A DNA stretch of 64,000 nucleotides from Muribaculaceae bacterium (lineage in GTDB: Bacteria; Bacteroidota; Bacteroidia; Bacteroidales; Muribaculaceae). The notes beneath the pieces were generated by a model, which saw only the letters and a list, made by a program, of their open reading frames with translations, was not told the origin of the DNA and ran no database searches. The DNA is taken from positions 1 to 64,000 of the forward strand of contig JAFYYI010000012.1 of NCBI GenBank assembly GCA_017557665.1, in the 5' to 3' direction. Shown here one piece after another: positions 43,933 to 51,908 of the stretch. The position numbers and the translations under genes are program-made. Numbering within the stretch: the first letter of the stretch is position 1; every line of letters starts with the position of its first letter.

Positions 43933-44415
43933 TCAGCGTATCGTTTGGGCGAAGTAGGCCATCTTGATGGCAGCTTCGGCAGCTTCGGTGCCTTTGTTGC
44001 ACAGGGCGCCACCAGCACGGTCCAGGGCCTGTTGGAGGTCGTCGGTTGTGAGGACACAGAAGATGATGGGCACGTTTTGTGTGGCGTTGAGGTAGGCGCA
44101 GCCCTGTGTGGCATTGTCGCAGACGTAGTCGAAATGCGGCGTTCCGCCCCTGATGACGCAGCCAATCATGATGACGGCGTCATAGCGTCCGGTACGGGCC
44201 ATCTGTGCGGCGCCGTAGGTCAGTTCCACGGTTCCCGGCACGCGAGCTACAGTGATATCTTCATAGCCTTCTCGCTTGAAGAGGTCAAGCGCACCCTGTA
44301 GCAGGGCTCCTGTAATCTGGTCGTTCCACTCGGCACAGACGATGCCCACGGTGAGCCCATCGACATGGGGGAGGGGCTGGAGCGCGTTATCTTGTTGCTG
44401 TAATTCAGTTGACAT
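43933..44415 (-). CDS. ribH: 6,7-dimethyl-8-ribityllumazine synthase
   Basis: A 160-residue lumazine synthase, normal length for the family. Motifs: GIVCAEWNDQITGALL, VPGTVELTYGAAQMA (ribitol side), MIGCVIRGGTPHFDYVCD with the catalytic His of GTPHFDY, and VLTTDDLQQALDRAG with the terminal NKGTEAAEAAI. It condenses the ribitylamino-uracil with the butanone phosphate in riboflavin synthesis and forms a 60-mer or pentamer. No rib neighbours are present here. Confidence 0.95.
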   Translation of the reverse strand: MSTELQQQDNALQPLPHVDGLTVGIVCAEWNDQITGALLQGALDLFKREGYEDITVARVPGTVELTYGAAQMARTGRYDAVIMIGCVIRGGTPHFDYVCDNATQGCAYLNATQNVPIIFCVLTTDDLQQALDRAGGALCNKGTEAAEAAIKMAYFAQTIR

Positions 44416-44430
44416 GATTTACTGGTTTTT

Positions 44431-44475
44431 TAGGGACCGTAAGGTCCTTAAGGTCTTTAGGGTCTTAAAGACCTT
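44431..44475. repeat. 9-bp degenerate tandem repeat (5 units)
   Basis: TAGGGACCG, TAAGGTCCT, TAAGGTCTT, TAGGGTCTT, AAAGACCTT in an unbroken 9-bp frame. Arms AAGGTCTTTA / TAAAGACCTT also form a hairpin. It lies just past the stop of the TPR-GDPD gene (44481) and shares its core with the terminator at 27545. Confidence 0.7.
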
Positions 44476-44480
44476 GGAGT

Positions 44481-46259
44481 TTATAATTCTTTGGGGAAAC
44501 GGACGTTGGTGGTGATGTAGTCGACGCCCATGGCCTTGACGCGTTCAAAGTCCTCCTCGCGGTCCACGGTCCAAACATTCACTTTGAGTCCTGCGGCATG
44601 CATCGCGTCCACGGCCTCTTGGGTGACGATGGTGTGAATGACATCAAGGTCCATATTGTACTCCTTGCACCACTCGACCCATTCCATAACAGTGCCGTCC
44701 TTGTCACCTGCCAGCACCTGTACTTTGACGTCGGGATAATGGCGATGGATGAAGTCGACCACGCCGGGCATGAAGGAAATGATGACGACTTTGTTGGTAA
44801 GTCCCTTCTGGTCGATGAGGTTGATGAGTGCAGGGATGCCGTCAAAGACGGGCTCATTCTCGGCCTTGGTATTGCTGTGGATGTTGGTGCACACCTTTAT
44901 CTCGACGACGGGCACAACGTTATACTCATTGCAAATGTCCAGGAATTCGCCCAGGGTGCAGGGTGTGCCTGCATAGGTGATGCCGCGGCGCTTGCTGGTG
45001 AGCTGAGTGGAAAGCACGGTAGGCGTGCTCATCTTGGCTATCTTGGTCTCAGGACCACCGAGCCGCTTGTAACTGTCATCGTGACTGATGACGAAAGTTC
45101 CATCGCTGGTGACGCGGACGTCACACTCTAGTGCCCATGCACCGGCTAGAGCGCCGTTGATAAAGGCAGCGCGGGTGTTCTCGACGCCCCACTGCGAGCC
45201 ACGGTGACCAATAATGAGTTGGGCCTGCATGCTCAAGGTCCCCACAATAATGAGAGCGGCAGTGAAAATGCTCTTGAGTAGTGTCATAATATTCACGTTT
45301 TTGTTCTTGTTATTCAACAGGTCTTGTATCTCGTGTTCCTCGGCAGTGGCATCGAGTCGCTGGGCGAGCGGCAGCAGCGAGCGCAGCAGTTGCTCGGCAG
45401 CAGTGCGACGATTGATGAGGCGCATGAGCGCCTTGGCCAAGCCGATGGAGAGTTGCAAATCACGAATTCCCAGTTTGTTGCCTAACTTTTTCTGGTAACG
45501 CAGGGCCTTGGTGTAATACTTGACAGCGTTGCGGCTGTTGCCCATTTCGAGCATGATATCACCTTCCTTGCCCAGGGTGTCGACCAGGTTAGACATCGCA
45601 GTGCGCGTGGCATTGGCGTCACCGCTGTTGAGCTCGCTCATGTAAAGTTCGCTGGCACTTTGGTAGTGGGCGAGGACGTTCATCTGTTTGGTCTTGGACT
45701 TGATGACTTCGGTCGATGCCTCAACCGCCATGAGGAGCAGCGCCGAGAAGCGGGCTTCGTTGCGCTTGGTCAGTCGCTCAAGAATCTGCTGTGCCTTAGT
45801 CAGTTCCTTGGCGGCACGGCTGTTGTCACCCATGTCATGATGGGCCAGCGCCAGGTTGAACAGCAGCGAGGCGACGATGGCATTGAAGTCCTCGGTCTTC
45901 TTGCCCTGGTGTCCGGAGAGGACGAGTAAGGTGTTCTCGGCGGCACCCAGCGATAATGAGGGGTTGCCGCTGTCGATAAGCAACGACATGCGAGCCAGCC
46001 ACAGCCAAGCAGCGTAGAGCTCTGGCAGGGACTGCATACGCTCGTCATCATAGATGAATTCCTCAATGACCTGTTCAGCCTCCAGGTCGCGCTTTTCCTT
46101 GATGAGGTACTCGGCATAGCACATCTGCATCTCGGTGACGATATCCTCGTCAAGCCCCTTGCTGGGAGGAAGAGTGCCACTCATGACCATCTGTGCTCGG
46201 GCGATGGTCATGTCATTCTTGAAATGCGGCAGCGCGACTGAAATAGGCAGGTGGGGCAT
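44481..46259 (-). CDS. TPR protein fused in frame to an exported GDPD
   Basis: A 592-residue frame from the ATG at 46259. Residues 1-324 are a TPR-like helical solenoid with no signal peptide. At residue 325 a new Met begins MTLLKSIFTAALII..GTLSMQAQ, a full signal peptide, and then a complete glycerophosphodiester phosphodiesterase: IIGHRGSQWGVENT, ALECDVRVTSDG, VISHDD, VVEIKV, NVWTVDREEDF. The GDPD part would cleave glycerophosphodiesters in the periplasm. No stop lies between the parts, although TGA (45314-45316) and TAA (45310-45312) occur in the other frames right before the junction. Either a true fusion with a buried signal-anchor or two genes merged by a small indel. Confidence 0.7.
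   Translation of the reverse strand: MPHLPISVALPHFKNDMTIARAQMVMSGTLPPSKGLDEDIVTEMQMCYAEYLIKEKRDLEAEQVIEEFIYDDERMQSLPELYAAWLWLARMSLLIDSGNPSLSLGAAENTLLVLSGHQGKKTEDFNAIVASLLFNLALAHHDMGDNSRAAKELTKAQQILERLTKRNEARFSALLLMAVEASTEVIKSKTKQMNVLAHYQSASELYMSELNSGDANATRTAMSNLVDTLGKEGDIMLEMGNSRNAVKYYTKALRYQKKLGNKLGIRDLQLSIGLAKALMRLINRRTAAEQLLRSLLPLAQRLDATAEEHEIQDLLNNKNKNVNIMTLLKSIFTAALIIVGTLSMQAQLIIGHRGSQWGVENTRAAFINGALAGAWALECDVRVTSDGTFVISHDDSYKRLGGPETKIAKMSTPTVLSTQLTSKRRGITYAGTPCTLGEFLDICNEYNVVPVVEIKVCTNIHSNTKAENEPVFDGIPALINLIDQKGLTNKVVIISFMPGVVDFIHRHYPDVKVQVLAGDKDGTVMEWVEWCKEYNMDLDVIHTIVTQEAVDAMHAAGLKVNVWTVDREEDFERVKAMGVDYITTNVRFPKEL
45219..45287 (-). other. Internal start and signal peptide of the GDPD part
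   Basis: The ATG at 45287 is preceded by an A-rich stretch like other gene leaders in the window and followed by a 23-residue signal peptide. A separate GDPD protein of 268 residues would run from here to 44481. Confidence 0.55.
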
Positions 46260-46308
46260 TTGTTCTTGAGGATCGTTAGATGATTGATGATAGTCGATTG
46301 GGCAGAGG

Positions 46309-46911
46309 TCAGTTCCCCTTGGCTTTGATACCCAGGTAACCGCCGTGATGACGCAAGGCGTATTCTTCGCGGGTGAAGCCGGTGGCACGCATCGTGTTGA
46401 CAACCAGCACGTCGCCAATGACGGTCATGACGGTGGTTGAGGTGGTGGGTGTGAGGCCCAAGGGACACACTTCTTGTGCACCGCCGGTCCACAGGCAGAT
46501 GTCGGCCAGATGTGCGAGCTCGCTGTCTTTGTTGCCAGTGATTACTATAATCTTGAGTTGAGGATACAGGTTGTGGGCGAGCGAAACCAGGGCGCAGATT
46601 TCACTGGTGCGTCCCGAGTTGGAGAGTAACAGCAGCACATCGTGGGGCTGCACAACTCCCAGGTCGCCATGCTGTGCCTCACTGGGATGGAGGAAGATGG
46701 CGGGTATGCCCGTTGAGGAGAAGGTGGTGGCGATGTTGTCGGCGATTTGGCCGCACTTGCCCATGCCCGAAGTGACAAGTTTGCCTCCCTCGTGCTTTAC
46801 CTGCTCAACGATGAGATTCACGGCCTCCTCGTAGGCATCGGTAACAGGTATGTTTTGGACAGCCTTGCTCTCGGCGTCCAGAATTTCACGCATTGATTGT
46901 TTTACATCCAT
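46309..46911 (-). CDS. SIS-domain sugar-phosphate isomerase, KdsD-like without CBS
   Basis: A 200-residue SIS-domain protein. The fold signature of KpsF/KdsD arabinose-5-phosphate isomerases is clear: SGMGKCGQIADNIATTFSSTGIPAIFLHPSEAQHGDLGVV, LLLSNSGRTSEI, LTPTTSTTVMTVIGDVL and a terminal RHHGGYLG. The C-terminal CBS pair of canonical KdsD is absent. The enzyme interconverts ribulose-5-P and arabinose-5-P for Kdo synthesis; that activity is inferred here. The TPR-GDPD gene follows 49 bases downstream. Confidence 0.85.
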   Translation of the reverse strand: MDVKQSMREILDAESKAVQNIPVTDAYEEAVNLIVEQVKHEGGKLVTSGMGKCGQIADNIATTFSSTGIPAIFLHPSEAQHGDLGVVQPHDVLLLLSNSGRTSEICALVSLAHNLYPQLKIIVITGNKDSELAHLADICLWTGGAQEVCPLGLTPTTSTTVMTVIGDVLVVNTMRATGFTREEYALRHHGGYLGIKAKGN

Positions 46912-46940
46912 AAAAACGGTATAAGATGGTTTTCAACTTG

Positions 46941-46948
46941 CAAAGTTA
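46941..46948 (-). promoter_or_regulatory. -7 box of the SIS gene
   Basis: TAACTTTG on the minus strand, 29 bases before the SIS gene start. Confidence 0.5.
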
Positions 46949-47043
46949 CGAAATAGTTTCTACTTTCTTGTTCCCAGCTATAGTTTTTTGGCCTTTTGTT
47001 GTAGGTTTTAGGCATTGGTTGCGTCTAATGGCAAAATGATTGT

Positions 47044-47051
47044 TATTTTTG
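47044..47051 (+). promoter_or_regulatory. -7 box of the DUF3667 gene
   Basis: TATTTTTG, 22 bases before the ATG at 47074; a TTG lies 22 bases upstream. Confidence 0.45.
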
Positions 47052-47073
47052 CAGGTCAATCAAAACGTTGATA

Positions 47074-48042
47074 ATGAATATGGAACCGTTAAAAGAAAAA
47101 ATACGGCGTTTTAAGCAATGGCAGCAAGACCCTGTGACTTTTATCAACAGTAAAGAAGAGCATCGCTGCAATTGCTGTGGCACTACGTTCACCGGCAACT
47201 ATTGTCCTTGTTGTTCCCAGAATGCTGATTTTGGCAACATCGGGTGGCACAGCGTGCGCCAGAGCGTGATGGACATCTGGGGTTTGGGCACCCGTTCATT
47301 CCTCTTTAGCTTGTGGCAATTATTGTTGCGTCCAGGTTATTTCATCAGTGACTATATCAGCGGCAAGCGGCAGTTGAGTTTCCCCCCGGTGAAGATGCTG
47401 TTCATCCTGGCGGTTGCCTATGCGCTCATCATTCACTGGCTGTTTCCTGACCTGAAAGGTCTTGGTGTGGCGATGGTGGACGAATCATTCCAGATTTTCA
47501 AATCCTTCTATGACTGGTATGAGACGCATTTCAGCTGGGTGCTGTTGATTTTGTCGGTCATTGCCATCGTTCCCACGTGGATCATGTTCCGCTACTCGCC
47601 GCGTCACACCCGTCACACACTGCCCGAGGGTTTCTTTGTCCAAGTTCTTTATGCGGCTTTGCAGGTAACGGTTTGTTTATTATTGGTGCCTTGCTGGTTC
47701 TTTCTTAAACAATCGACAATCCTTATCATCACGTCCCTCATTGTGATGATTTACTATATTGTCGGTTATATGCAATTGTTTGGCTATGGCTTTTGGAGCA
47801 CCTTGTGGCGGCAAGTGTTCATCTTCATATCCATCATCTGTTTTGGAACAGTGTTGATGGTGTTGTGTTTTGATATGAATGTGCCTCCCGACACTGTTAT
47901 CCCGGTTTCTCCAGGGTATTATATGCCAATTAAAACTTACTTGGTTGTATTTTACGGTATAGCCAGTGTGTTGGTATTGGCCATCGGCTACATCGTCAAT
48001 CTCATTGCTACCCGCAAGGTCAGAAAACAGTTGAAACGGTAA
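47074..48042 (+). CDS. DUF3667 membrane protein with zinc ribbon
   Basis: A 322-residue protein starting at MNMEPLKEKIRR. A short N-terminal zinc ribbon (CNCCGTTFTGNYCPCC, near residue 30-46) is followed by GDI-like amphipathic helix HSVRQSVMDIWGLG and then five or six transmembrane helices. The conserved DUF3667 segment LLLRPGYFISDYISGKRQLSFPP is intact. DUF3667 proteins are widespread in Bacteroidota with unknown role. It stands alone, between divergent and convergent neighbours. Confidence 0.85.
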   Translation: MNMEPLKEKIRRFKQWQQDPVTFINSKEEHRCNCCGTTFTGNYCPCCSQNADFGNIGWHSVRQSVMDIWGLGTRSFLFSLWQLLLRPGYFISDYISGKRQLSFPPVKMLFILAVAYALIIHWLFPDLKGLGVAMVDESFQIFKSFYDWYETHFSWVLLILSVIAIVPTWIMFRYSPRHTRHTLPEGFFVQVLYAALQVTVCLLLVPCWFFLKQSTILIITSLIVMIYYIVGYMQLFGYGFWSTLWRQVFIFISIICFGTVLMVLCFDMNVPPDTVIPVSPGYYMPIKTYLVVFYGIASVLVLAIGYIVNLIATRKVRKQLKR

Positions 48043-48060
48043 TTCTTATTCAGCCAAATT

Positions 48061-48501
48061 TCACTCGTGGCCCTCAAAAGCGATGATGGCGTCGCGCCAC
48101 ACTTGGGGAATGGGCGAGGGCTGGTTGGTTTCGGGCGCGAGGTTGACCATGACGGTAGCGCAGGTGCATTTCACTTCTCGCGTCTCGCTATTCACCAAGT
48201 GCTGCAGCAGGGTCAAGCTCTTGTTGCCCAGTTTGGCACATTGGGTGAGCACCTCAACGGGTTCATTGAACAGTGTCGGGACCAGGAAACTGCAGTTCAC
48301 GTTGGCAATGATGACCGTGGGGCGTCGCCAGTCTATGTCGGCCTGCACGTTCAAGCCTTTGAAGTATTGCGTCTTTCCTAAATCAAAGAACTGGAAATAG
48401 ACTGAGTTGTTGACATGGCCCAATGCATCCACATCGTTGAAACGTAATTGAAGGGGCGTGCTGCACTTGAAGGGATATTGAGCTTCGATAGCGTGATTCA
48501 T
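48061..48501 (-). CDS. 4HBT-family acyl-CoA thioesterase
   Basis: A 146-residue hotdog-fold protein. The 4-hydroxybenzoyl-CoA/YbgC-type active-site region is present: LRFNDVDALGHVNNSVYFQFF with the catalytic Asp, followed by WRRPTVIIANVNCSFLVP. It hydrolyses acyl-CoA or acyl-ACP; the acyl group cannot be read. It lies 67 bases downstream of the DUF721-recF pair on the same strand, across a 9-bp repeat, so it may be in the same transcript. Confidence 0.87.
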   Translation of the reverse strand: MNHAIEAQYPFKCSTPLQLRFNDVDALGHVNNSVYFQFFDLGKTQYFKGLNVQADIDWRRPTVIIANVNCSFLVPTLFNEPVEVLTQCAKLGNKSLTLLQHLVNSETREVKCTCATVMVNLAPETNQPSPIPQVWRDAIIAFEGHE

Positions 48502-48530
48502 TGATTCTATTGTTTGCTTTTTGTAGTGAT

Positions 48531-48566
48531 TCTAGAAGTTCTAGATAGTCTAGAAGCTCTGGATAT
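48531..48566. repeat. 9-bp degenerate tandem repeat (4 units)
   Basis: TCTAGAAGT, TCTAGATAG, TCTAGAAGC, TCTGGATAT in an unbroken 9-bp frame, three bases past the DUF721 stop. The units are palindrome-rich (CTAG). Confidence 0.7.
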
Positions 48567-48568
48567 TT

Positions 48569-48859
48569 TTATTTGAAGATGATTTCTCGGATGATTTCTC
48601 GGCCTAGGGCCTCATTGATGCGCTGGATGATGCTGGCGCGGTTGAGCATCAACTCGTTGGCCAGCGAGGCCGATGAGAGATGCACGGTCATCACGCCGTC
48701 TTTGACGTAACGCCTGATGGTGTAGCGGTTAATGCCATCGCCCACAATCTGGGGCCAGAGGGAACAGGCGCGATGCTCGTCGAGGGCCACGTCGAGGTTC
48801 TCCTTCTTGAGCAGGTCGTTGATGATCTGGCCGATGTTCTTGGCTTCGGTGCGCTTCAT
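48569..48859 (-). CDS. DUF721 (DciA-like) protein
   Basis: A 96-residue DUF721 protein: LWPQIVGDGINRYT, then VHLSSASLANELMLNRASIIQRIN. DciA-type DUF721 proteins act in loading of the replicative helicase in bacteria without DnaC. Its start overlaps the recF stop by 4 bases (ATGA), a coupling common for DUF721 genes next to recF. Length is the short form. Confidence 0.85.
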   Translation of the reverse strand: MKRTEAKNIGQIINDLLKKENLDVALDEHRACSLWPQIVGDGINRYTIRRYVKDGVMTVHLSSASLANELMLNRASIIQRINEALGREIIREIIFK

Positions 48860-49968
48860 GACTGCTCACCTCCTTTCAAAACAGAGACGATGCCGTTCTC
48901 GACATGCATCAGGCAATGGCCGCCACCGTGGAGTGCCACGATTTCATCAAGGTGGGTGCGGTTGGTGTCGGTAATGAAAATTTGGCCGAATCGGTCACTG
49001 GACACGACATTGACGATGCGCTCAACACGGCTGGCATCGAGTTTGTCGAAGATGTCGTCAAGCAGCAGGATGGGCACGGCAGGGTTGTTGGACTTGAGGA
49101 AGTCAAACTGTGCGAACCTCAAAGCGATGGTGTAAGTCTTGCATTGGCCTTGGCTGCCGGTGCGGCGCATGGGGTAGCCGTCAAGCATCAATTCGATATC
49201 GTCGCGGTGGATGCCACGTGTGGTATAGCCGATGATGAGGTCACGTTCGCGCGTGGCAGCCAGATGCTCGGTCATCGTCGCCTCATTGAGGTGGCTCTTG
49301 TAGTGCAGGCTCACAGTCTCACCTTCGCCAGCCACAGCGTTGTAGTAATGCATGAAGATGGGTAGAAACTGCTCCACCCACAGGCTCCGACGCTTGTGAA
49401 TCAACGAGGCGTGGCGTGCCATTTCAAGTTCCACGGTCTCATAGAGCAAAGGGTCGCGCATCTCCTTCTTGATCATGGCGTTGCGCTGCTCCACCGCCTT
49501 GTTGTAGCGGATGAGCGCGTCAAGGTACTCATTGTCGTTCTGTGAGATAATCAGGTCCATGAAACGTCGCCTTTCATCGCCACTGCCGCGCACCAGGTCC
49601 CAGTCCATGGGCGAAACCATCACCACTGGCAGCAGCCCGATGTGTTGACTCAGTCGCTGATATTCCTTGCCGTCGCGACGAACAACCTTGCGCTTGCCGC
49701 GTTGCAGGGCGACGCTGATTTCCATCGGCGTTTCCTGACGGGTATAACTGCCTTGAAGCATCATGTAGGCCTCGCCGTGGCGGATAACCGCACTGTTGTC
49801 GCCGGTCGAGGCAAAACTGCGGCACATGCTCATGTAGTAGATAGCGTCGAGTACATTGGTCTTGCCCTGTCCGTTATTTCCAATCAGACAGTTCAACTTG
49901 GGCGAGAATTCCAGTTGCGCTTCGGCGATATTCTTGTAGTTGAGTATGGTGGCAGTGTTCAGTGTCAT
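48856..49968 (-). CDS. recF: DNA replication and repair protein RecF
   Basis: A 370-residue SMC-like ATPase. Walker A is GNNGQGKT (30-37), followed by NVLDAIYYMSMCRSF; the signature region HRDDIELMLDG and a Walker B PILLLDDIFDKLD are present. RecF brings RecOR to gapped DNA. Its ATG (49968) lies 5 bases after a -7 box (49973-49980), so a leaderless transcript is predicted. The stop overlaps the DUF721 gene by ATGA. Confidence 0.95.
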   Translation of the reverse strand: MTLNTATILNYKNIAEAQLEFSPKLNCLIGNNGQGKTNVLDAIYYMSMCRSFASTGDNSAVIRHGEAYMMLQGSYTRQETPMEISVALQRGKRKVVRRDGKEYQRLSQHIGLLPVVMVSPMDWDLVRGSGDERRRFMDLIISQNDNEYLDALIRYNKAVEQRNAMIKKEMRDPLLYETVELEMARHASLIHKRRSLWVEQFLPIFMHYYNAVAGEGETVSLHYKSHLNEATMTEHLAATRERDLIIGYTTRGIHRDDIELMLDGYPMRRTGSQGQCKTYTIALRFAQFDFLKSNNPAVPILLLDDIFDKLDASRVERIVNVVSSDRFGQIFITDTNRTHLDEIVALHGGGHCLMHVENGIVSVLKGGEQS

Positions 49969-49972
49969 GGCG

Positions 49973-49980
49973 CAAAATTA
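49973..49980 (-). promoter_or_regulatory. -7 box 5 nt before the recF ATG
   Basis: TAATTTTG on the minus strand, then CGCC-C... with the recF ATG five bases after the last G. No -33 TTTG in the expected place. Confidence 0.55.
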
Positions 49981-50024
49981 CTGATTTTTCTACGATAATG
50001 GATATTGAAATGGGAATAAAATGT

Positions 50025-50032
50025 TACCTTTG
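50025..50032 (+). promoter_or_regulatory. -7 box 5 nt before the pgeF ATG
   Basis: TACCTTTG followed by TCAAC and the pgeF ATG at 50038. A TTG (50005-50007) lies 17 bases upstream. Confidence 0.55.
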
Positions 50033-50037
50033 TCAAC

Positions 50038-50826
50038 ATGATGGAACTAGTTGAATTGAATTTTGCGGAGCCCGCCGACGGAGTGGTTGCTTTCTCGACA
50101 ACACGTGGCGAGGTGGACAGGCGCAACGCCTATTCAGGAGTGAACCTGTGTGACTATGTGGGTGATGACGCCCTGCGTGTGCTGGATGCACGCCTCACGC
50201 TGGCGATGCAGCTGGGCGTGGACCTGGACGACCTGGTCATGCCGCGACAGACGCATTCGTGCCGCGTGGCGGTCATTGACGAACAGTTCCGTTCTCTTGA
50301 TATCGCGTCCCAGGAAACCGCTCTAGAAGGAGTGGATGCCCTCGTGACGTCGCTCACGGGCGTGGTCATCGGTGTGAATACCGCCGACTGCGTGCCGATT
50401 GTTCTTGCCGACAAGCACGCTGGCATCATTGCTGTCGCGCATGCCGGATGGCGCGGCACGGTGGGACGCATCGCCGCCAAGGTTGTTGAGGAGATGTGTC
50501 GTCAGGGCGCACAAGTCGGCCGCATACAAGCCGCCATGGGCCCAAGTATCTGTCAGGACTGCTTTGAAGTGGGAGACGAGGTGGTGGAGGCATTCCAGAA
50601 AGCACATTTCGACATTGATGCCATCATGAAGCGCAACCCCGAAACAGGCAAAGCCCACATCGACCTGCGTGCCGCAAACCACTCTGTCCTCGTTGCCGCG
50701 GGCGTGCCATCAGAAGCCATCGTCACGTCGCAGCATTGCTCCCGTTGCGAACATGAACGTTTCTTCTCAGCCCGCCGCCTGGGCATCAACAGCGGCCGCA
50801 CCTTCACCGGAATCCTCAGGCGATAG
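50038..50826 (+). CDS. pgeF: Polyphenol oxidase / purine nucleoside enzyme, YfiH-LACC1 family
   Basis: A 262-residue YfiH-type protein, starting at ATG-ATG (50038). The metal-binding residues are H73 (PRQTHS), C118 (NTADCVP) and H135 (AHAGWRG), with the conserved GPSICQDCFEVG later. The family has purine nucleoside phosphorylase/adenosine deaminase activity and, in E. coli, edits cell-wall precursors carrying L-Ser. The symbol follows the common annotation. It is divergent from recF, with start codons 69 bases apart. Confidence 0.9.
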   Translation: MMELVELNFAEPADGVVAFSTTRGEVDRRNAYSGVNLCDYVGDDALRVLDARLTLAMQLGVDLDDLVMPRQTHSCRVAVIDEQFRSLDIASQETALEGVDALVTSLTGVVIGVNTADCVPIVLADKHAGIIAVAHAGWRGTVGRIAAKVVEEMCRQGAQVGRIQAAMGPSICQDCFEVGDEVVEAFQKAHFDIDAIMKRNPETGKAHIDLRAANHSVLVAAGVPSEAIVTSQHCSRCEHERFFSARRLGINSGRTFTGILRR

Positions 50827-50844
50827 GCATAAATAATATAGCAG

Positions 50845-50882
50845 CGATGCCCATTCCCGTTTGGGAGTGGGCATCGTTGTTG
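50845..50882. terminator. Bidirectional terminator after pgeF
   Basis: Stem CGATGCCCATTCCC / GGGAGTGGGCATCG, loop GTTT, then TTGTT, between convergent genes. Confidence 0.85.
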
Positions 50883-50902
50883 ATGAGATGTGTAAGGATC
50901 GC

Positions 50903-51769
50903 TTACAGGGTGGCGTCGCTTTCTTGGAAGGTGGTGGCTTGACGCACGTCGCCGGTTTCGTAACCACGCTTGAACCACTTCATGCGCTGGGCGCTGGTAC
51001 CGTGGGTGAAACTCTCGGGTGAGGCGTAGCCTTGGGCACGCTTCTGCAGGTAGTCGTCTCCGATCTTCTGTGCGCAGTCGATGGCCTCCATCAGGTCTTG
51101 GTTGCTGATAGAACCGAAGAGTCGGCTCTCGTAGTGTGCCCACACACCGGCATAGAAGTCGGCCATGAGCTCCAGGCGCACGCTGTACTTGTTGGCATTG
51201 GTTTGATTGGTGGCCTGCATTTTGCGGTGTGCCTTGTCAAGGGTACCCATCAGGTTCTCAATGTGGTGGCCCACCTCGTGGGCGATAACATAAGCCTTAG
51301 CAAGACTGGAGTTGTCACCCTTTACGCCGAGTTGCTGGTCCATCGTCTGGAAGAATGACAGGTCGAGATAAACGTTCTGGTCGCCTGAGCAGTAGAAGGG
51401 GCCCATGGCAGCCTGACCCTGACCGCAGGCGGTTTGTGTACCACCACGGTATAATACCAATGTGGGGGCAGGATAATTACCGAGGCCATACTCCTTGAAT
51501 ATCTGTGACCATATGTCCTCGGTACTTGCCATCACCTGTTTGGAGAATTTGGCGAGTTCCTGTTCCTCTTGGGTGTATTCAACCTGCTCATCACTACCGG
51601 CTTGCTGCATTCCCAAGCCTAACAAATCGCCAAGGTTACCACCCATCAGCAGAGTGATCAAACCAGCGATAATCAAACCGCCGATACCGCCCAAACCAAT
51701 CTTGGTTCCGGTACCCATACCGCGGCGATCTTCAACATTTTCGCTTTCGCGTCTTCCTTCAAGTCTCAT
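50903..51769 (-). CDS. Neutral zinc metallopeptidase (YpfJ family)
   Basis: A 288-residue protein with one transmembrane helix (about 24-43) and a conserved metallopeptidase domain (PF04228). Zinc motif HEVGHH at 164-169, followed by ELMADFYAGVW with the third ligand. The conserved CGxGQ and PFYCSGDQNVYLDLSFF segments are intact. It is exported with the catalytic domain outside the inner membrane. Substrate unknown. It has its own promoter. Confidence 0.92.
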   Translation of the reverse strand: MRLEGRRESENVEDRRGMGTGTKIGLGGIGGLIIAGLITLLMGGNLGDLLGLGMQQAGSDEQVEYTQEEQELAKFSKQVMASTEDIWSQIFKEYGLGNYPAPTLVLYRGGTQTACGQGQAAMGPFYCSGDQNVYLDLSFFQTMDQQLGVKGDNSSLAKAYVIAHEVGHHIENLMGTLDKAHRKMQATNQTNANKYSVRLELMADFYAGVWAHYESRLFGSISNQDLMEAIDCAQKIGDDYLQKRAQGYASPESFTHGTSAQRMKWFKRGYETGDVRQATTFQESDATL

Positions 51770-51811
51770 AATGATAAAATATTTTAGTTGTTATTATTCT
51801 CTCAAAGAGTG

Positions 51812-51844
51812 CAAATATAGGAATTTTTTTAATAATTCATCAAA
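51812..51844 (-). promoter_or_regulatory. Promoter of the zinc metallopeptidase gene
   Basis: -33 TTTG (51841-51844) and -7 TATATTTG (51812-51819) on the minus strand with a 21-bp spacer; leader about 40 bases. Confidence 0.7.
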
Positions 51845-51908
51845 ATAATGACATTTTTCTTGAATTATGTGTCACGAGATGTCTATTGATAGTATATGCA
51901 GATGCAGA

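Noticed and set aside
46260..46418. N-terminal extension of the TPR-GDPD frame
   Set aside because: It overlaps the end of the SIS gene and reads as a shadow; the first sensible start is at 46259.
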